Assembly (NCBI GenBank): GCA_934699585.1
Contig: CAKUWY010000004.1
Coordinates: 62,001 to 126,000 of the forward strand
Length of the DNA: 64,000 nucleotides
Source: an uncultured Fibrobacter sp.
GTDB taxonomy: Bacteria; Fibrobacterota; Fibrobacteria; Fibrobacterales; Fibrobacteraceae
Reading direction: 5' to 3'
The position numbers were made by a program, and so were the translations under genes. Below the pieces are notes generated by a model, which did no database searches, had not been told where the DNA came from, and saw only the letters and a list, made by a program, of their open reading frames with translations. Of this stretch, positions 8,707 through 18,484 are shown piece after piece. The first letter of the stretch is position 1, and each line of letters starts with the position of its first letter.

Positions 8707-11125
8707 TGCCTACCTCGAAATTCAGCCACTGGAACACGGGAATCATGACTTTCAGCTTGCCCTTGGGATTCTTCTTGAATTCCTGGAACATGGGGAAGGC
8801 CTGGTTCTCGATGGAGGTCTTGTCGATGTAGATGTGCAGCCAGTCTGCCAGGGAAATCAGGTTCGTGATGTAGAGGACGGTGGGCTGTTTCAGGTTCTCG
8901 AAAACCTGGTCCAGGCATTCTACAATTTTGCGGTGGACCATGCGGCCCGTCCCGCCGAAGGAGAAGGTGGCGTTCAGGGAGTTGGCTTCCTTGACCAGGG
9001 CCTCGATTTCCTTGAAGTTTTCCTGTTCCGGATTATCCAGGTATTCCAGCACCAGGTGGTGGATCTTGGAATTGATGTCCAGGGAAAGAATGGTCCGGAT
9101 GGTGTCCGGCAGGGTATGGTCCGGGTCGGCCAGGCTGTCGATGGAAAGCCCCTTCTGAACGGCAAAGTCCGAGAAGGCCTCCGTAATGTCCTTGAGGCTC
9201 CGCTTGGTTTCCAGCTGGTTGATGCGCTTTAGGGAATCGCTCATCAGGTGGCGCATCTGCACCACGTAGGCGGTGGGGAACTGGTGCTGCAGTTCTTCGG
9301 CGCTCTTGTTCGGGTTTTCTACGAAGGAGAGCTTGTTCACCTCGGGTTCGCCGTCGGATACCACCAGGTTCACGCGGCCCATGGAATCGGACAGCACCAG
9401 GATTGTTGCCACCCGGGATTCCCCGATGGTTTTGTCGTCGTAGGTGGCCCGCACCAGGGTCTGCTTGCGGCGGGAGGCAATCTTTGTAGAAGTGAGCTTG
9501 TCATTTTTTTGGTCGTAGCCCTCTTCCAGTCCCAGGTGGAAAATGGCGGCCCGTTCGGCCATGAGCTTCACCGTCACGGGGACCTCGTCCTTGGCGTAGC
9601 GGGTGTAAACTTCGGCACCGTTCCACTTGTGTTCATTGCTGGTGGCCCGGGCGAGAATGCTCATGAAGCGGTTCTCGATGGAGTGCCCGAAGGGGAGGAA
9701 CGGCTGCATCAGTTCCATGGCCCGGAGGGCGTAGCGCATGTTCTGCACGGGTTCCAGGCCTTCGATGTCGTTGAAGAACCAACCACAGCTAGTGAAGCTG
9801 AATAGGCAGAACTTCTGAATTTCCAAGAGGCGCACGGCCTTGGCGCTTTCTTCGGCGTTTTCGGGATTGTTCAGGATGGTCTTCAAGAACGTTGAGAGGC
9901 GGGTTTCGTCTTCGGGAGCGACCAATGCCTGCACGTATCCGTTCCGGGCGTCCCAGGGATTTACCTTGCTCACCTTCTCGAATTCCCGCACAAAGATTTC
10001 GTCGGCCAGTTCCTTCAGGTGGTTGAAGGCGTCGCGCAACGGTCCGCGCCATTTCTGGTTCCAGCCGGGGCCACCTCCGGTGGAGCATCCGCAGTCGCGG
10101 TACCAGCGGCCCACCCCGTGGGCGCAGCTCCAGGCGCAGCCTTCGCCGTGGAAATTCTTCAGCAAAACTTCGTGCTTGGGCGGGAACTTTTCCAGGTACC
10201 AGCCGTAGTTGACGGGCACCATGTTGTTCTCGGGAGCGAATCGGTTGTAAAGGTAGGCGGCGCACATGTCGCCGAAGGGCTCGTGATGTCCGTAACTCTC
10301 GCCGTCGGTACCGATACTGACCAGTTGCGGGTCTTCGCGGTTCGGGTCCCAGGCGTCCTGGATGCGCTTGCCGAACACGCCCGCATCGCGGAGCAGATGC
10401 TCGAAACCTACGGCGCTGCTGAGCCAGGGGTTGTAGAAGAACACGTCCAGGTAGCCGTCGCAGACCAGGTTGCCCTTTTCGTCCCGCGGGTAAATGCGGT
10501 AGGGCCTGGTGGTGTCGATATCGGTATTGCTGCAGCCAATCCATTCTTCGGCACCCAATTCACGGAAGGAATCCGCCTGGGTGGGGGAGAGGATGGTAAA
10601 CTTGATTCCCGCCTTGATGAGTTCCACCACTGTCGGCAGGTTGATGGCCGTTTCGGCCAGCCACATGGCCTCGGGCATGCGTCCGAAATGGAACTTGAAA
10701 TCTTCGATGCCCCAGAGAATCTGGGTCCGCTTGTCCTGCTCGCTGGCGAGAGGCATGATGATGTGGTTATAGACCTGGGCGATGGCGTTGCCGTGGCCGT
10801 TCAATCGTTCGGCGCTCCGCTTGTCGGCTTCCTGGATTCTCTTGTAAGTGTCGGGAGTATGGGTCCGGATCCAACCCATGAGGGTGGGGCCCATGTTGAA
10901 ACTCATGAAATCGTAGTTGTTGACGATATCCTGGATGCGCCCCTCTGAATTCAGAATGCGGCTTGCGGAGTTGGGGGAGTAGCACTGGCTTGCGATACGG
11001 TCGTTCCAGTCGTGAAATGGCCGCGCGCTGGGCTGGTTCTCGATGACGCCTGTCCAGGGATTTTCGCGGGGAGGCTGGTAAAAGTGACCGTGAATCGTAA
11101 AATAGAGGGGGTGCTTCTTTTCCAT
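8699..11125 (-). CDS. GH57-family glycoside hydrolase with DUF3536
   Basis: The N-terminus TIHGHFYQPPRENPW and the segment SIGTDGESYGHHEPFG are typical of GH57 enzymes that carry DUF3536. The likely nucleophile is Glu276 in DGESYGHH. Relatives act on alpha-glucans (amylase or branching-type), so a role in glycogen turnover beside malQ and the GH13 amylase is plausible but not proven. There is no signal peptide, so it is probably cytoplasmic. The open frame extends to 11326, but only from ATG 11125 does the sequence look like the family. That ATG is preceded by TATCTTTG and five bases with no ribosome binding site, consistent with a leaderless transcript. The protein is 808 residues from this start. 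Confidence 0.9.
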   Translation of the reverse strand: MEKKHPLYFTIHGHFYQPPRENPWTGVIENQPSARPFHDWNDRIASQCYSPNSASRILNSEGRIQDIVNNYDFMSFNMGPTLMGWIRTHTPDTYKRIQEADKRSAERLNGHGNAIAQVYNHIIMPLASEQDKRTQILWGIEDFKFHFGRMPEAMWLAETAINLPTVVELIKAGIKFTILSPTQADSFRELGAEEWIGCSNTDIDTTRPYRIYPRDEKGNLVCDGYLDVFFYNPWLSSAVGFEHLLRDAGVFGKRIQDAWDPNREDPQLVSIGTDGESYGHHEPFGDMCAAYLYNRFAPENNMVPVNYGWYLEKFPPKHEVLLKNFHGEGCAWSCAHGVGRWYRDCGCSTGGGPGWNQKWRGPLRDAFNHLKELADEIFVREFEKVSKVNPWDARNGYVQALVAPEDETRLSTFLKTILNNPENAEESAKAVRLLEIQKFCLFSFTSCGWFFNDIEGLEPVQNMRYALRAMELMQPFLPFGHSIENRFMSILARATSNEHKWNGAEVYTRYAKDEVPVTVKLMAERAAIFHLGLEEGYDQKNDKLTSTKIASRRKQTLVRATYDDKTIGESRVATILVLSDSMGRVNLVVSDGEPEVNKLSFVENPNKSAEELQHQFPTAYVVQMRHLMSDSLKRINQLETKRSLKDITEAFSDFAVQKGLSIDSLADPDHTLPDTIRTILSLDINSKIHHLVLEYLDNPEQENFKEIEALVKEANSLNATFSFGGTGRMVHRKIVECLDQVFENLKQPTVLYITNLISLADWLHIYIDKTSIENQAFPMFQEFKKNPKGKLKVMIPVFQWLNFEVGNV

Positions 11126-11130
11126 GGGCC

Positions 11131-11138
11131 CAAAGATA
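11131..11138 (-). promoter_or_regulatory. TATCTTTG promoter box of the GH57 gene
   Basis: On the minus strand TATCTTTG ends six bases before the ATG at 11125. It matches the Bacteroidetes -7 consensus TAnnTTTG and implies a leaderless mRNA. The divergent metH has TATATTTA at 11191-11198. Confidence 0.5.
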
Positions 11139-11249
11139 GAAATATCCGATTTCCTTGCTAAGAATGGATTGAATGTGGCGGAGAGATTTCTATATTTATG
11201 CATATAGATAAATAAACGCATAAAATGTAAAGATACGACGGTTCGTGCC

Positions 11250-14200
11250 ATGGAAAAGAAAATGACGCTACGTGAAGCTTTCGAAAACAAGATGTTGCTG
11301 CTGGACGGCGGCATGGGTTCTGTCATTCAGACTTACGGGATCAAGGGCGCGAACAACGACATGCTCTCCATCGAGAAGCCGGAAATCATTCTCGATATCC
11401 AGCGCCGTTACGTGGATGCGGGCGTGGACTGCCTGACCACCAACACGTTCTCGAGCCAGCGCGTAAGCCAGCACGAATACCACCAGGAGCACCGCATTGC
11501 CGAAATGAACCGCGCCGCCGTGAAGATTGCGAAGCAGGCCGCGGCAGAGGCCATGGAAAAATACGGCCGTCAGGTGTACATCCTCGGTGACGTGGGCCCC
11601 ACCAGCAAGATGCTCTCCATGAGCGAAGACGTGAACGACCCCGCGAGCCGCAGCATTACTTTTGACGAGTTGGAAGACGCCTACCTGGAACAGATTCAGG
11701 TGCTGGTAGAAGAAGGCGTCGACGCCATCCTGATTGAAACGATTTTTGACACCTTGAACGCGAAGGCCGCCGCAAGCGCTTTTACTAAAGTGATGGAAAA
11801 ACGCGCTGCCGATGCGAAAGCCGCCGGGAAAGCCGCGGGCAAGAACGCCGCCGACTTGAAGCCCGTCGAAGTCATGTTCTCCATGACGGTGAGCGACGCT
11901 TCGGGCCGTACGCTTTCGGGCCAGACGGTGGAAGCTTTCGCCGTGAGCGTAATGCACATGCACCCGCTTTCTATTGGTTTGAACTGCGGTCTCGGTGCCG
12001 ACGGCATGGTGCCTTACCTGCGCCGCATGGGCAAGGTTGCGCCCTGCTACATTTCTTGCCACCCGAACGCGGGGCTGCCGAACCAGTTCGGCGGTTACGA
12101 CGACACGCCCGAAGACATGGTCAACAAGATGCATGTCTACCTGGACGACAAGCTAGTGAACATGATTGGCGGCTGCTGCGGTACCACACCGGAACACATC
12201 GCCGCCATGCGAAAGATGCTCGATGCGCTACCCGCCGATTACGAACGCCGCAAGCCCGCGCCCAAGTACGCCACGAGCCCTCTGCTCCGCCTCGCCGGTT
12301 TGGAACCGCTGTTCAAGGAACAGGTACGCCCCAGCGACGGTGCCTTCAGTTGCAACGCCGAAGACTTCGTGAAGGTGGGCGAACGCTGCAACGTGGCAGG
12401 CTCCAAGAAGTTCCTGCGACTGATTAACGAGAAGAATTACGACGAAGCGCTGGACATTGCACGCAAGCAAGTCGAAGATGGCGCCGACGTGATCGACGTG
12501 AACATGGACGATGGCCTGCTAGACGCCACCGCCGAAATGCAGACCTTCCTGAACCTGATTGCATCGGACCCGGCCGTGAGCCGCGTGCCTGTCATGGTGG
12601 ACTCTTCCCGATTCGAAGTCATCGAGGCGGGCCTCAAGTGCATCCAGGGCAAGAGCATCGTGAACTCCATCTCCCTTAAGATGGGCGAACAGGCATTTAT
12701 CGAGCATGCGCTCACCATCAAGCGCCTGGGTGCCGCCGTCATCGTGATGCTCTTCGACGAAGAAGGCCAGGCCACCAACTACGAGCGTCGCGTAAATATT
12801 GCCGCCCGCGCCTACGACATCCTGGTGAAGCAACTGGATTTCGCGCCATCGGACATCATCTTTGACCCGAACGTTTTGACCGTCGCAACCGGCATGGCGG
12901 AACACAATGCCTACGCCATCGACTTTATCCGCGCTGTCCGCTGGATTATGGACAACCTGCCCGGCGTGCGCATTTCAGGCGGTCTTTCGAACCTTTCCTT
13001 CGCCTTCCGCGGGAACAACTACCTGCGCGAATCCATGCACACCACGTTCCTGCACTACGCAATTCCGAACGGCATGGGCATGGCCATCATGAACCCGAGC
13101 GCGATTATCGAATACAAGACGATTCCGCTGGAACTCCGCATGGCCATTACCGAAGTCATCTACAATACGGAACCGGATGCCAGCGAAGCCCTCATCGAAA
13201 TTGCAAGCCGCATGACCGCAGCCGCCGCTGCCGCCAAGGAAGCGGGCACCAAATACGACCCGAAGGCGATTTTCGCCATGAGCACAGGCGCGGGTTCCGC
13301 GACCAGCGATGCCGGCAACGCATCCGACTCCGCGCAGGCAAAAACCACGCCCGAGGAACGCCTGCAAGAAGCACTCCTCAAGGGAACTTCTACAACGCTT
13401 CAGCCCGACCTGATGGAACTCATCAACCGCGGCGATAGCCCGGTGGGAATTATTTCAGGCCCGCTCATGGACGGCATGAATGAAGTGGGCCGCCGTTTCG
13501 GCGAAGGCAGCATGTTCTTGCCCCAGGTGGTGAAGACCGCACGCACCATGAAGAAGGCCGTAGAAATTTTACAGCCCTACATCGAGGCAGGTAAGGACGC
13601 CAACGCATCGAGCCGCGGCAAGATTGTGATCGCCACCGTGAAGGGCGACGTGCACGATATCGGCAAGAACATCGTCTCCGTGATTATGGCCTGTAACGGC
13701 TACGAAATGGTGGACCTGGGTGTGATGGTTCCCGAAGATGTGATTGTGAAGGCCGTCATCGAGAACAAGGCCGACATCTTGAGCCTCTCCGGACTGATTA
13801 CGCCCTCCCTCGAAGAAATGTGCACTGTGGCGAAGGCCATGCAGGACGCTGGCCAGCGCATCCCGATTATCGTGGGCGGGGCTACGACTTCGCCCACGCA
13901 TACCGCCGTAAAGATTGCCCCGTGCTACGACGGCCCCGTATTCCACGTGCGCGACGCCGCAAGCAACCCGGGCCTCGTGCAGAAGCTTTTGGACCCCGCG
14001 ACCAGCGAACAGACTATTCAAGAAAACCGGGTCGAACAGCAGAGAATTCGCGACAAACAGAACGGCATCCAGACTGAGGCCGCAAGCGCCATGGCCGCTG
14101 CAGCGAGTACGCCGGAAGAACGCCGCTACCAGTGCGACTGGAGCAAGTATCAGCCGGTGGAGCCACCGTTCATGGGCGAAAGCAAGCTCCCGCCCATCGC

Positions 14201-14927
14201 GCTGGAAAAAGTCATCCCGCTTATCAGCTGGGAATACTTCTTCTTCACCTGGAAGGTCAAGGCCGACCAGGAAGAAGCAAAGAAACTCAAGGCCGACGCA
14301 GAAGAACTTATCAAGAGTTTCACAAAGCCCGAATATGCGCTGCGTGCCGTGCAGGCGTTCTACCCTGCAGCCGGTACGGAAAAATCCATCAAGTTCAATA
14401 CCGGCCGTACCGGCACCGACTCCGACCTTGTCGAAATCGAGACGGCACGCCAGCAGAACCCGGAAGGCACCTGCCTTGCCCTCTGCGACTACGTTGCTCC
14501 TGCCGTTGAGACGAAAGACAATAAGTCGACGAAGCAATCTCAATCCCGCTTTATCGACATCGTGGGTGCATTCGCCGTCACCGTGAGCGACGCTTTCGTC
14601 AAGCGCCTCGAAAAGCTCAAAGCCGAACAGGGCGGCAGCGACTACGACGTTCTTTTGATGCAGACCGTCGCCGACCGCCTGGCCGAAGCGGGCGCCGAAT
14701 ACTTGAGTCAAGAACTCGCGCGCACCAAGGGCTGGAAGGGCATCCGCCCGGCCGTCGGCTACCCCGTGCTCCCGAACATCAAGGAAATCTTCAACGTCGC
14801 GAAACTCATCGATTTTAACAGCGTGGGCATCAGCCTCACCGAAAACGGCGCCATGTACCCGCAAGCCTCCGTGAGCGGCCTCTACATCAGCCACCCCGAA
14901 GTGGATTATTTTCACGTAAAGGCGTGA
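11250..14927 (+). CDS. metH: Cobalamin-dependent methionine synthase
   Basis: Transfers a methyl group from methyltetrahydrofolate through cobalamin to homocysteine. The four MetH modules are present in order. The homocysteine domain has zinc ligands Cys246 (NCGLG) and Cys309-310 (GGCCGTTPEH). The folate domain covers about residues 370-650 (FVKVGERCNVAGSKKF). The B12 cap and binding domain has DVHDIG with the cobalt-ligating His802. The SAM reactivation domain is at about 960-1225 (RPAVGYPVLPN, MYPQASVSGLY). At 1225 residues it has the full length. Two Ala-rich insertions are unusual: about residues 180-205 in the homocysteine domain and about 675-695 before the cap. ATG 11250 has no good ribosome binding site, and ATG 11262 with GGAAAAG upstream is a close alternative. 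No cobalamin riboswitch is seen in the 124-base divergent gap. Confidence 0.96.
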   Translation: MEKKMTLREAFENKMLLLDGGMGSVIQTYGIKGANNDMLSIEKPEIILDIQRRYVDAGVDCLTTNTFSSQRVSQHEYHQEHRIAEMNRAAVKIAKQAAAEAMEKYGRQVYILGDVGPTSKMLSMSEDVNDPASRSITFDELEDAYLEQIQVLVEEGVDAILIETIFDTLNAKAAASAFTKVMEKRAADAKAAGKAAGKNAADLKPVEVMFSMTVSDASGRTLSGQTVEAFAVSVMHMHPLSIGLNCGLGADGMVPYLRRMGKVAPCYISCHPNAGLPNQFGGYDDTPEDMVNKMHVYLDDKLVNMIGGCCGTTPEHIAAMRKMLDALPADYERRKPAPKYATSPLLRLAGLEPLFKEQVRPSDGAFSCNAEDFVKVGERCNVAGSKKFLRLINEKNYDEALDIARKQVEDGADVIDVNMDDGLLDATAEMQTFLNLIASDPAVSRVPVMVDSSRFEVIEAGLKCIQGKSIVNSISLKMGEQAFIEHALTIKRLGAAVIVMLFDEEGQATNYERRVNIAARAYDILVKQLDFAPSDIIFDPNVLTVATGMAEHNAYAIDFIRAVRWIMDNLPGVRISGGLSNLSFAFRGNNYLRESMHTTFLHYAIPNGMGMAIMNPSAIIEYKTIPLELRMAITEVIYNTEPDASEALIEIASRMTAAAAAAKEAGTKYDPKAIFAMSTGAGSATSDAGNASDSAQAKTTPEERLQEALLKGTSTTLQPDLMELINRGDSPVGIISGPLMDGMNEVGRRFGEGSMFLPQVVKTARTMKKAVEILQPYIEAGKDANASSRGKIVIATVKGDVHDIGKNIVSVIMACNGYEMVDLGVMVPEDVIVKAVIENKADILSLSGLITPSLEEMCTVAKAMQDAGQRIPIIVGGATTSPTHTAVKIAPCYDGPVFHVRDAASNPGLVQKLLDPATSEQTIQENRVEQQRIRDKQNGIQTEAASAMAAAASTPEERRYQCDWSKYQPVEPPFMGESKLPPIALEKVIPLISWEYFFFTWKVKADQEEAKKLKADAEELIKSFTKPEYALRAVQAFYPAAGTEKSIKFNTGRTGTDSDLVEIETARQQNPEGTCLALCDYVAPAVETKDNKSTKQSQSRFIDIVGAFAVTVSDAFVKRLEKLKAEQGGSDYDVLLMQTVADRLAEAGAEYLSQELARTKGWKGIRPAVGYPVLPNIKEIFNVAKLIDFNSVGISLTENGAMYPQASVSGLYISHPEVDYFHVKA

Positions 14928-15083
14928 GACGGCTGCGCCTCTCCAAGATGACATTCTCCGAGCCTCGCGCCTCTTGTCCCCTGCGGCCCTAATACCTACA
15001 ACCTATCCCCTAATCCCTAAATCCTATCCCCTAGATCCTAGATCCTATCCCCAATCCCTAACCACTATACTATCTTTCCCAAT
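14928..15083. repeat. Degenerate CCTA(N)CC tandem tract before malQ
   Basis: Between metH and malQ lie irregular repeats of words such as CCTACAACC, CCCTAATCC and CCTAGATCC, ending in CTAACCACTATAC. They are not coding. The tract runs into the TATCTTTC promoter-like box at 15071-15078. Confidence 0.6.
15071..15078 (+). promoter_or_regulatory. TATCTTTC promoter box of malQ
   Basis: TATCTTTC lies five bases before the malQ ATG and there is no ribosome binding site, so the malQ mRNA is probably leaderless. The box resembles the FCB-group -7 motif TAnnTTTG with one difference. Confidence 0.4.
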
Positions 15084-17057
15084 ATGCGATACAGTGATAT
15101 TTCTTGTTTCCAGAGCGGCGTGGCCGTTCCCCTGTTCAGCCTCCGTAGCAAAAACAGCATCGGTATCGGCGAATACCTCGACCTGATTCCCTTTGCCCAG
15201 TGGTCCAAGCTTTGTGATTTCAACGTCATCCAGCTTTTGCCGGTGAACGATACCGGCGCCGAGGCCAGCCCCTACAGCGCCCGCAGCGCCTTTGCTCTGA
15301 ACCCGGTGTTCATCAACATCCAGGCGGTGCAGGGTTCCTCCGAATTCGAAGACGATATCGAAGAGGCCAAGGAAAAGTTCGACGAGCAGGAACGCATCGA
15401 CTACTACAAGATTTCCACCTGGAAACGCTCCATCCTGAGAAAAATTTTCGACAACCGTTACGACCAGCTTCGCAAGGACAAGCTCCTGCACGCCTGGCTG
15501 GATCAGAACCCCTGGGCGCGGGCTTACTGCGCCTACAGCACCCTGAAAGCCGAGAACGGCGAGAAAAGCTGGAAGGATTGGAAAAATTTCAAGGACCCTA
15601 CGGCGGCAGACATCGATAAAATCTGGACCAAGTACAAGAAGGACGTTTGGTTCCAGGCCTGGATGCAGTTCGTTGCCGAGACGCAGTTCTGTGCCGCCGT
15701 GTCAGAAGTTTCCAAGCTCGGTATCAACATCAAGGGCGACATTCCCATCCTCATTAACGAAGACAGCGCCGACGTGTGGGCGAGCCGCAGGTATTTCTCC
15801 CTGGAAGACCGTGCCGGCGCCCCTCCCGACATGTTCAGCTACAGCGGCCAGAACTGGGGATTCCCCACCTACCGCTGGGATGTCATTGAACAGGACGGCT
15901 TTGCCTGGTGGAAAGCCCGTCTCGCCCAGGCGAGCAAGTTCTACCACGCCTACCGTATCGACCATGTGCTGGGATTTTTCCGCATCTGGAGCATCCCCCA
16001 GACCGAGACTACGGGCATCCTCGGGCACTTCAATCCCAGTATCCCGCTGACCTTGGAACGCCTGCAGGCCGCAGGGTTCAAGCAGGAATCCCTGGAATAC
16101 CTGCGTAAGCCCAACTATTCCGTCGATCAGTTGCGGCAGTTCCTGGAAGGCGATACGGAACGCCTGCTGCCCCTCTGCTTCAAGACGCTCTACGGCACTA
16201 CGGACCGCTACATTTTGAAAGACGAGTTCCTCTCGGAAAAGGCCATCCTCGGTCTTTCCGAACCCCAAGAAATCAAGGACAAGCTGCTGAAGGTTTACTG
16301 GAACCGCGTGTTTGTCCCTACCGGCGACGAACACACCTTCTACCCCTACTGGTACTGGTACAATGCCCCGGTGCTCTTCACCCTGCCGGAATATGAACAG
16401 CAGAAACTTCACGAGATTATCGGCGAAAACGAGGCCGCCCAGAATGGGCTCTGGGAACAGAACGCCACCAAGCTTTTGTCGGTCCTTGCCAAGGAAACGG
16501 ATATGCTGGTCTGTGCCGAAGACCTGGGCTCCGTGCCCCGCTGCGTTCCTGCGGTTCTCAAGAAACTGAATATTCTTTCACTCCGTATCGAACGCTGGGC
16601 CCGCAACTGGGACGCTCCCTATTCTCCCTATTACGCCATGGAAGAATACCCCCGCCTCTCGGTGTGCACCACCAGCTGCCACGACACCTCCAGCCTTCGC
16701 GGGCTCTGGAAGGAGCCTGACTTTGATAAGGCCTTCTACTGGTCTCACGCGGGGCTTCCGGGCAACGCTCCGGAAGAACTGACTCCTACCGTGGTGCGGA
16801 ACATTCTGGCCCACGTGTTCTCCGCCAACAGCCTGCTCTGCATCTTGCCGGTGCAGGACTATTTCGCCCTGTCGCCCGCCCTTTCGGAATGCGCTCCCGA
16901 AGAGGAACGGGTGAACATCCCGGGCACCGTCGGTGGTAAGAACTGGACCTACCGCCTGCCCTGCTCCGTAGAGGACCTCGCGAAAAACAACTTCTTGTGT
17001 TCTGAAATTCGCAAGCTGGTGGATGCCCGCAAACGCAGACCCATGTGGAAGATATAA
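15084..17057 (+). CDS. malQ: 4-alpha-glucanotransferase (amylomaltase, GH77)
   Basis: Disproportionates maltodextrins by moving alpha-1,4-glucan segments between chains. GH77 signatures are SIGIGEYLDLIPFAQW at the N-terminus, the nucleophile Asp293 in RIDHVLGFFRIW, and the acid/base Glu479 in CAEDLGSVP. The 657 residues compare with 500-700 in the family, and the extra length is spread through the middle as in plant DPE2-like and Bacteroidetes enzymes. There is no signal peptide, so it is cytoplasmic. It is followed after 75 bases by a GH13 amylase, and the pair together with the GH57 gene upstream suggests intracellular glycogen and maltodextrin metabolism. Confidence 0.94.
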   Translation: MRYSDISCFQSGVAVPLFSLRSKNSIGIGEYLDLIPFAQWSKLCDFNVIQLLPVNDTGAEASPYSARSAFALNPVFINIQAVQGSSEFEDDIEEAKEKFDEQERIDYYKISTWKRSILRKIFDNRYDQLRKDKLLHAWLDQNPWARAYCAYSTLKAENGEKSWKDWKNFKDPTAADIDKIWTKYKKDVWFQAWMQFVAETQFCAAVSEVSKLGINIKGDIPILINEDSADVWASRRYFSLEDRAGAPPDMFSYSGQNWGFPTYRWDVIEQDGFAWWKARLAQASKFYHAYRIDHVLGFFRIWSIPQTETTGILGHFNPSIPLTLERLQAAGFKQESLEYLRKPNYSVDQLRQFLEGDTERLLPLCFKTLYGTTDRYILKDEFLSEKAILGLSEPQEIKDKLLKVYWNRVFVPTGDEHTFYPYWYWYNAPVLFTLPEYEQQKLHEIIGENEAAQNGLWEQNATKLLSVLAKETDMLVCAEDLGSVPRCVPAVLKKLNILSLRIERWARNWDAPYSPYYAMEEYPRLSVCTTSCHDTSSLRGLWKEPDFDKAFYWSHAGLPGNAPEELTPTVVRNILAHVFSANSLLCILPVQDYFALSPALSECAPEEERVNIPGTVGGKNWTYRLPCSVEDLAKNNFLCSEIRKLVDARKRRPMWKI

Positions 17058-17061
17058 TTAC

Positions 17062-17130
17062 AATGTGGAATGTGGAGTGTGGAATGACTAGTTAATAATT
17101 TCACACCCCACATTTCACACCTCACACTAA
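17062..17130. repeat. Inverted degenerate tract of GTGTGGAGT and CACACCTCA words
   Basis: A purine-rich half (GTGGAATGTGGAGTGTGG) is followed by an AT-rich spacer and a pyrimidine-rich half of TTTCACACC words, so the tract can fold back on itself. A longer member of the same type is at 49730-49816. Confidence 0.65.
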
Positions 17131-17132
17131 CT

Positions 17133-18392
17133 ATGTATTCTCCCGCTTGGACAAAAGACGCCGTCTTCTACCAGATATTCCCTGATAGGTTCTGCCGCAG
17201 TCCCCGCTACCAGGCGGTAGGCAGGTTCGTGCCCTGGGGTTCCAGGCCCACCCGCGAAAACATGTTCGGCGGCAATCTTGCGGGCATCGAGGACCATCTG
17301 GATTACATCGCGGGTCTCGGCGTAAACGCCATCTACCTTTGTCCCATCTTCAAGAGCAATTCCAACCACCGCTACCATACGGTGGACTACTTTGAGATAG
17401 ATCCGGTGTTGGGCTCGCTTGCCGACTTCGATCGCCTCGTAAAAAAAGCCCATAAGCTCGGACTCCGCATCATTCTGGATGGAGTGTTCAATCACTGTTC
17501 CCGCGGGTTCTTCCAGTTCAACAGCCTGCTGGAACTGGGCGAAAATTCTCCCTACGTGGACTGGTTTCATGTAAAGGGCTGGCCCCTCAACGCCTATTCG
17601 GGCAAGCCCAATTACGAATGCTGGTGGAACTACCCGGCGCTCCCCAAGTTCAACACCGGCTGCCCCGATGTTCGGGAATACCTTTTCTCCGTGGCCGAAT
17701 ACTGGACCCGCCGAGGTATCGACGGCTGGCGTCTCGACGTGCCGAACGAAATCGACGACGACTCCTTCTGGCAGGAATTCCGCCGCCGCGTCAAGGCCAT
17801 CAATCCCGAGGCCTACATCGTAGGCGAAATCTGGGACGAACCCTCCCGCTGGTTGCAAGGCGACCAGTTCGACGGCGTCATGAACTACATCTTCCGCAAG
17901 GCGGTCATGAAGTTCCTCTTCGACGAGAACCCCATTTCCGTCCAGGAATTCTGCGACCGGGTCCGCGCCGCCTTCCCCGATGGCCGCGGCGACATCCCCA
18001 TGAACCTTTTGGGGAGCCACGACACCACCCGCCTCCTGTCCCAGCCCCGCGCAAGCCTCGAACGCATCAAGCTGGCATACGCCCTCCTGTTTTTTATGCC
18101 CGGCGCGTCCTGCATTTACTACGGCGAGGAACTCTCCATGAAGGGCGGCAAGGACCCCGACTGCCGCCGGAGCGTCCCCTGGGACGAACTGGAAAACCGC
18201 AGGTCCCAACCGCTATACGAATTTATCTGTAATCTGGTGAAAATGCGCCGCGAAAACCCCGTCCTCTGCGACGGCAGCCTCTCCATCGCAAACACCGCCG
18301 ACGGCTTCACCGTCACCCGCACCCTGGGCAAAAAGACCGTGACCCTCTCCGTCACAACCTCCGGCACTGAACCCGCCTTCGAAATTAAATAA
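17133..18392 (+). CDS. GH13 alpha-amylase / neopullulanase-like enzyme
   Basis: Hydrolyses alpha-glucans or maltodextrins. The four GH13 regions are visible: DGVFNH, GWRLDVPNE with nucleophile Asp202, VGEIWDE with acid/base Glu232, and LLGSHDT with Asp297. The sequence VPNEI after the nucleophile and the opening WTKDAVFYQIFPDRFC resemble the cyclomaltodextrinase/neopullulanase subfamily, but the protein is only 419 residues and lacks that group's N-terminal CBM34 domain. There is no signal peptide, so it is probably cytoplasmic. It lies directly downstream of malQ on the same strand. The exact substrate is uncertain. Confidence 0.92.
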   Translation: MYSPAWTKDAVFYQIFPDRFCRSPRYQAVGRFVPWGSRPTRENMFGGNLAGIEDHLDYIAGLGVNAIYLCPIFKSNSNHRYHTVDYFEIDPVLGSLADFDRLVKKAHKLGLRIILDGVFNHCSRGFFQFNSLLELGENSPYVDWFHVKGWPLNAYSGKPNYECWWNYPALPKFNTGCPDVREYLFSVAEYWTRRGIDGWRLDVPNEIDDDSFWQEFRRRVKAINPEAYIVGEIWDEPSRWLQGDQFDGVMNYIFRKAVMKFLFDENPISVQEFCDRVRAAFPDGRGDIPMNLLGSHDTTRLLSQPRASLERIKLAYALLFFMPGASCIYYGEELSMKGGKDPDCRRSVPWDELENRRSQPLYEFICNLVKMRRENPVLCDGSLSIANTADGFTVTRTLGKKTVTLSVTTSGTEPAFEIK

Positions 18393-18410
18393 AGGGGGAA
18401 GTTTCCCGCA

Positions 18411-18457
18411 CCACCTAAAGGTGGCCATGCCCACATAAGCGCTGAAGCGCTAAGTGG
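18411..18457. repeat. Structured double-hairpin repeat, copy 1
   Basis: CCACCT-AA-AGGTGG is followed by a CCAC...GTGG stem that encloses AGCGCT-GA-AGCGCT. The second copy at 30377-30423 keeps both stems while changing AGCGCT/AGCGCT to AACGCT/AGCGTT, a compensated base pair. It lies between the GH13 gene and the rhuM-like gene. Confidence 0.7.
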
Positions 18458-18484
18458 TCAAAGGCCGCAACGCCCCGCCCCTCT

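Noticed and set aside
11126..11249. Cobalamin riboswitch upstream of metH
   Set aside because: The divergent gap is only 124 bases and shows none of the conserved B12-box sequence.
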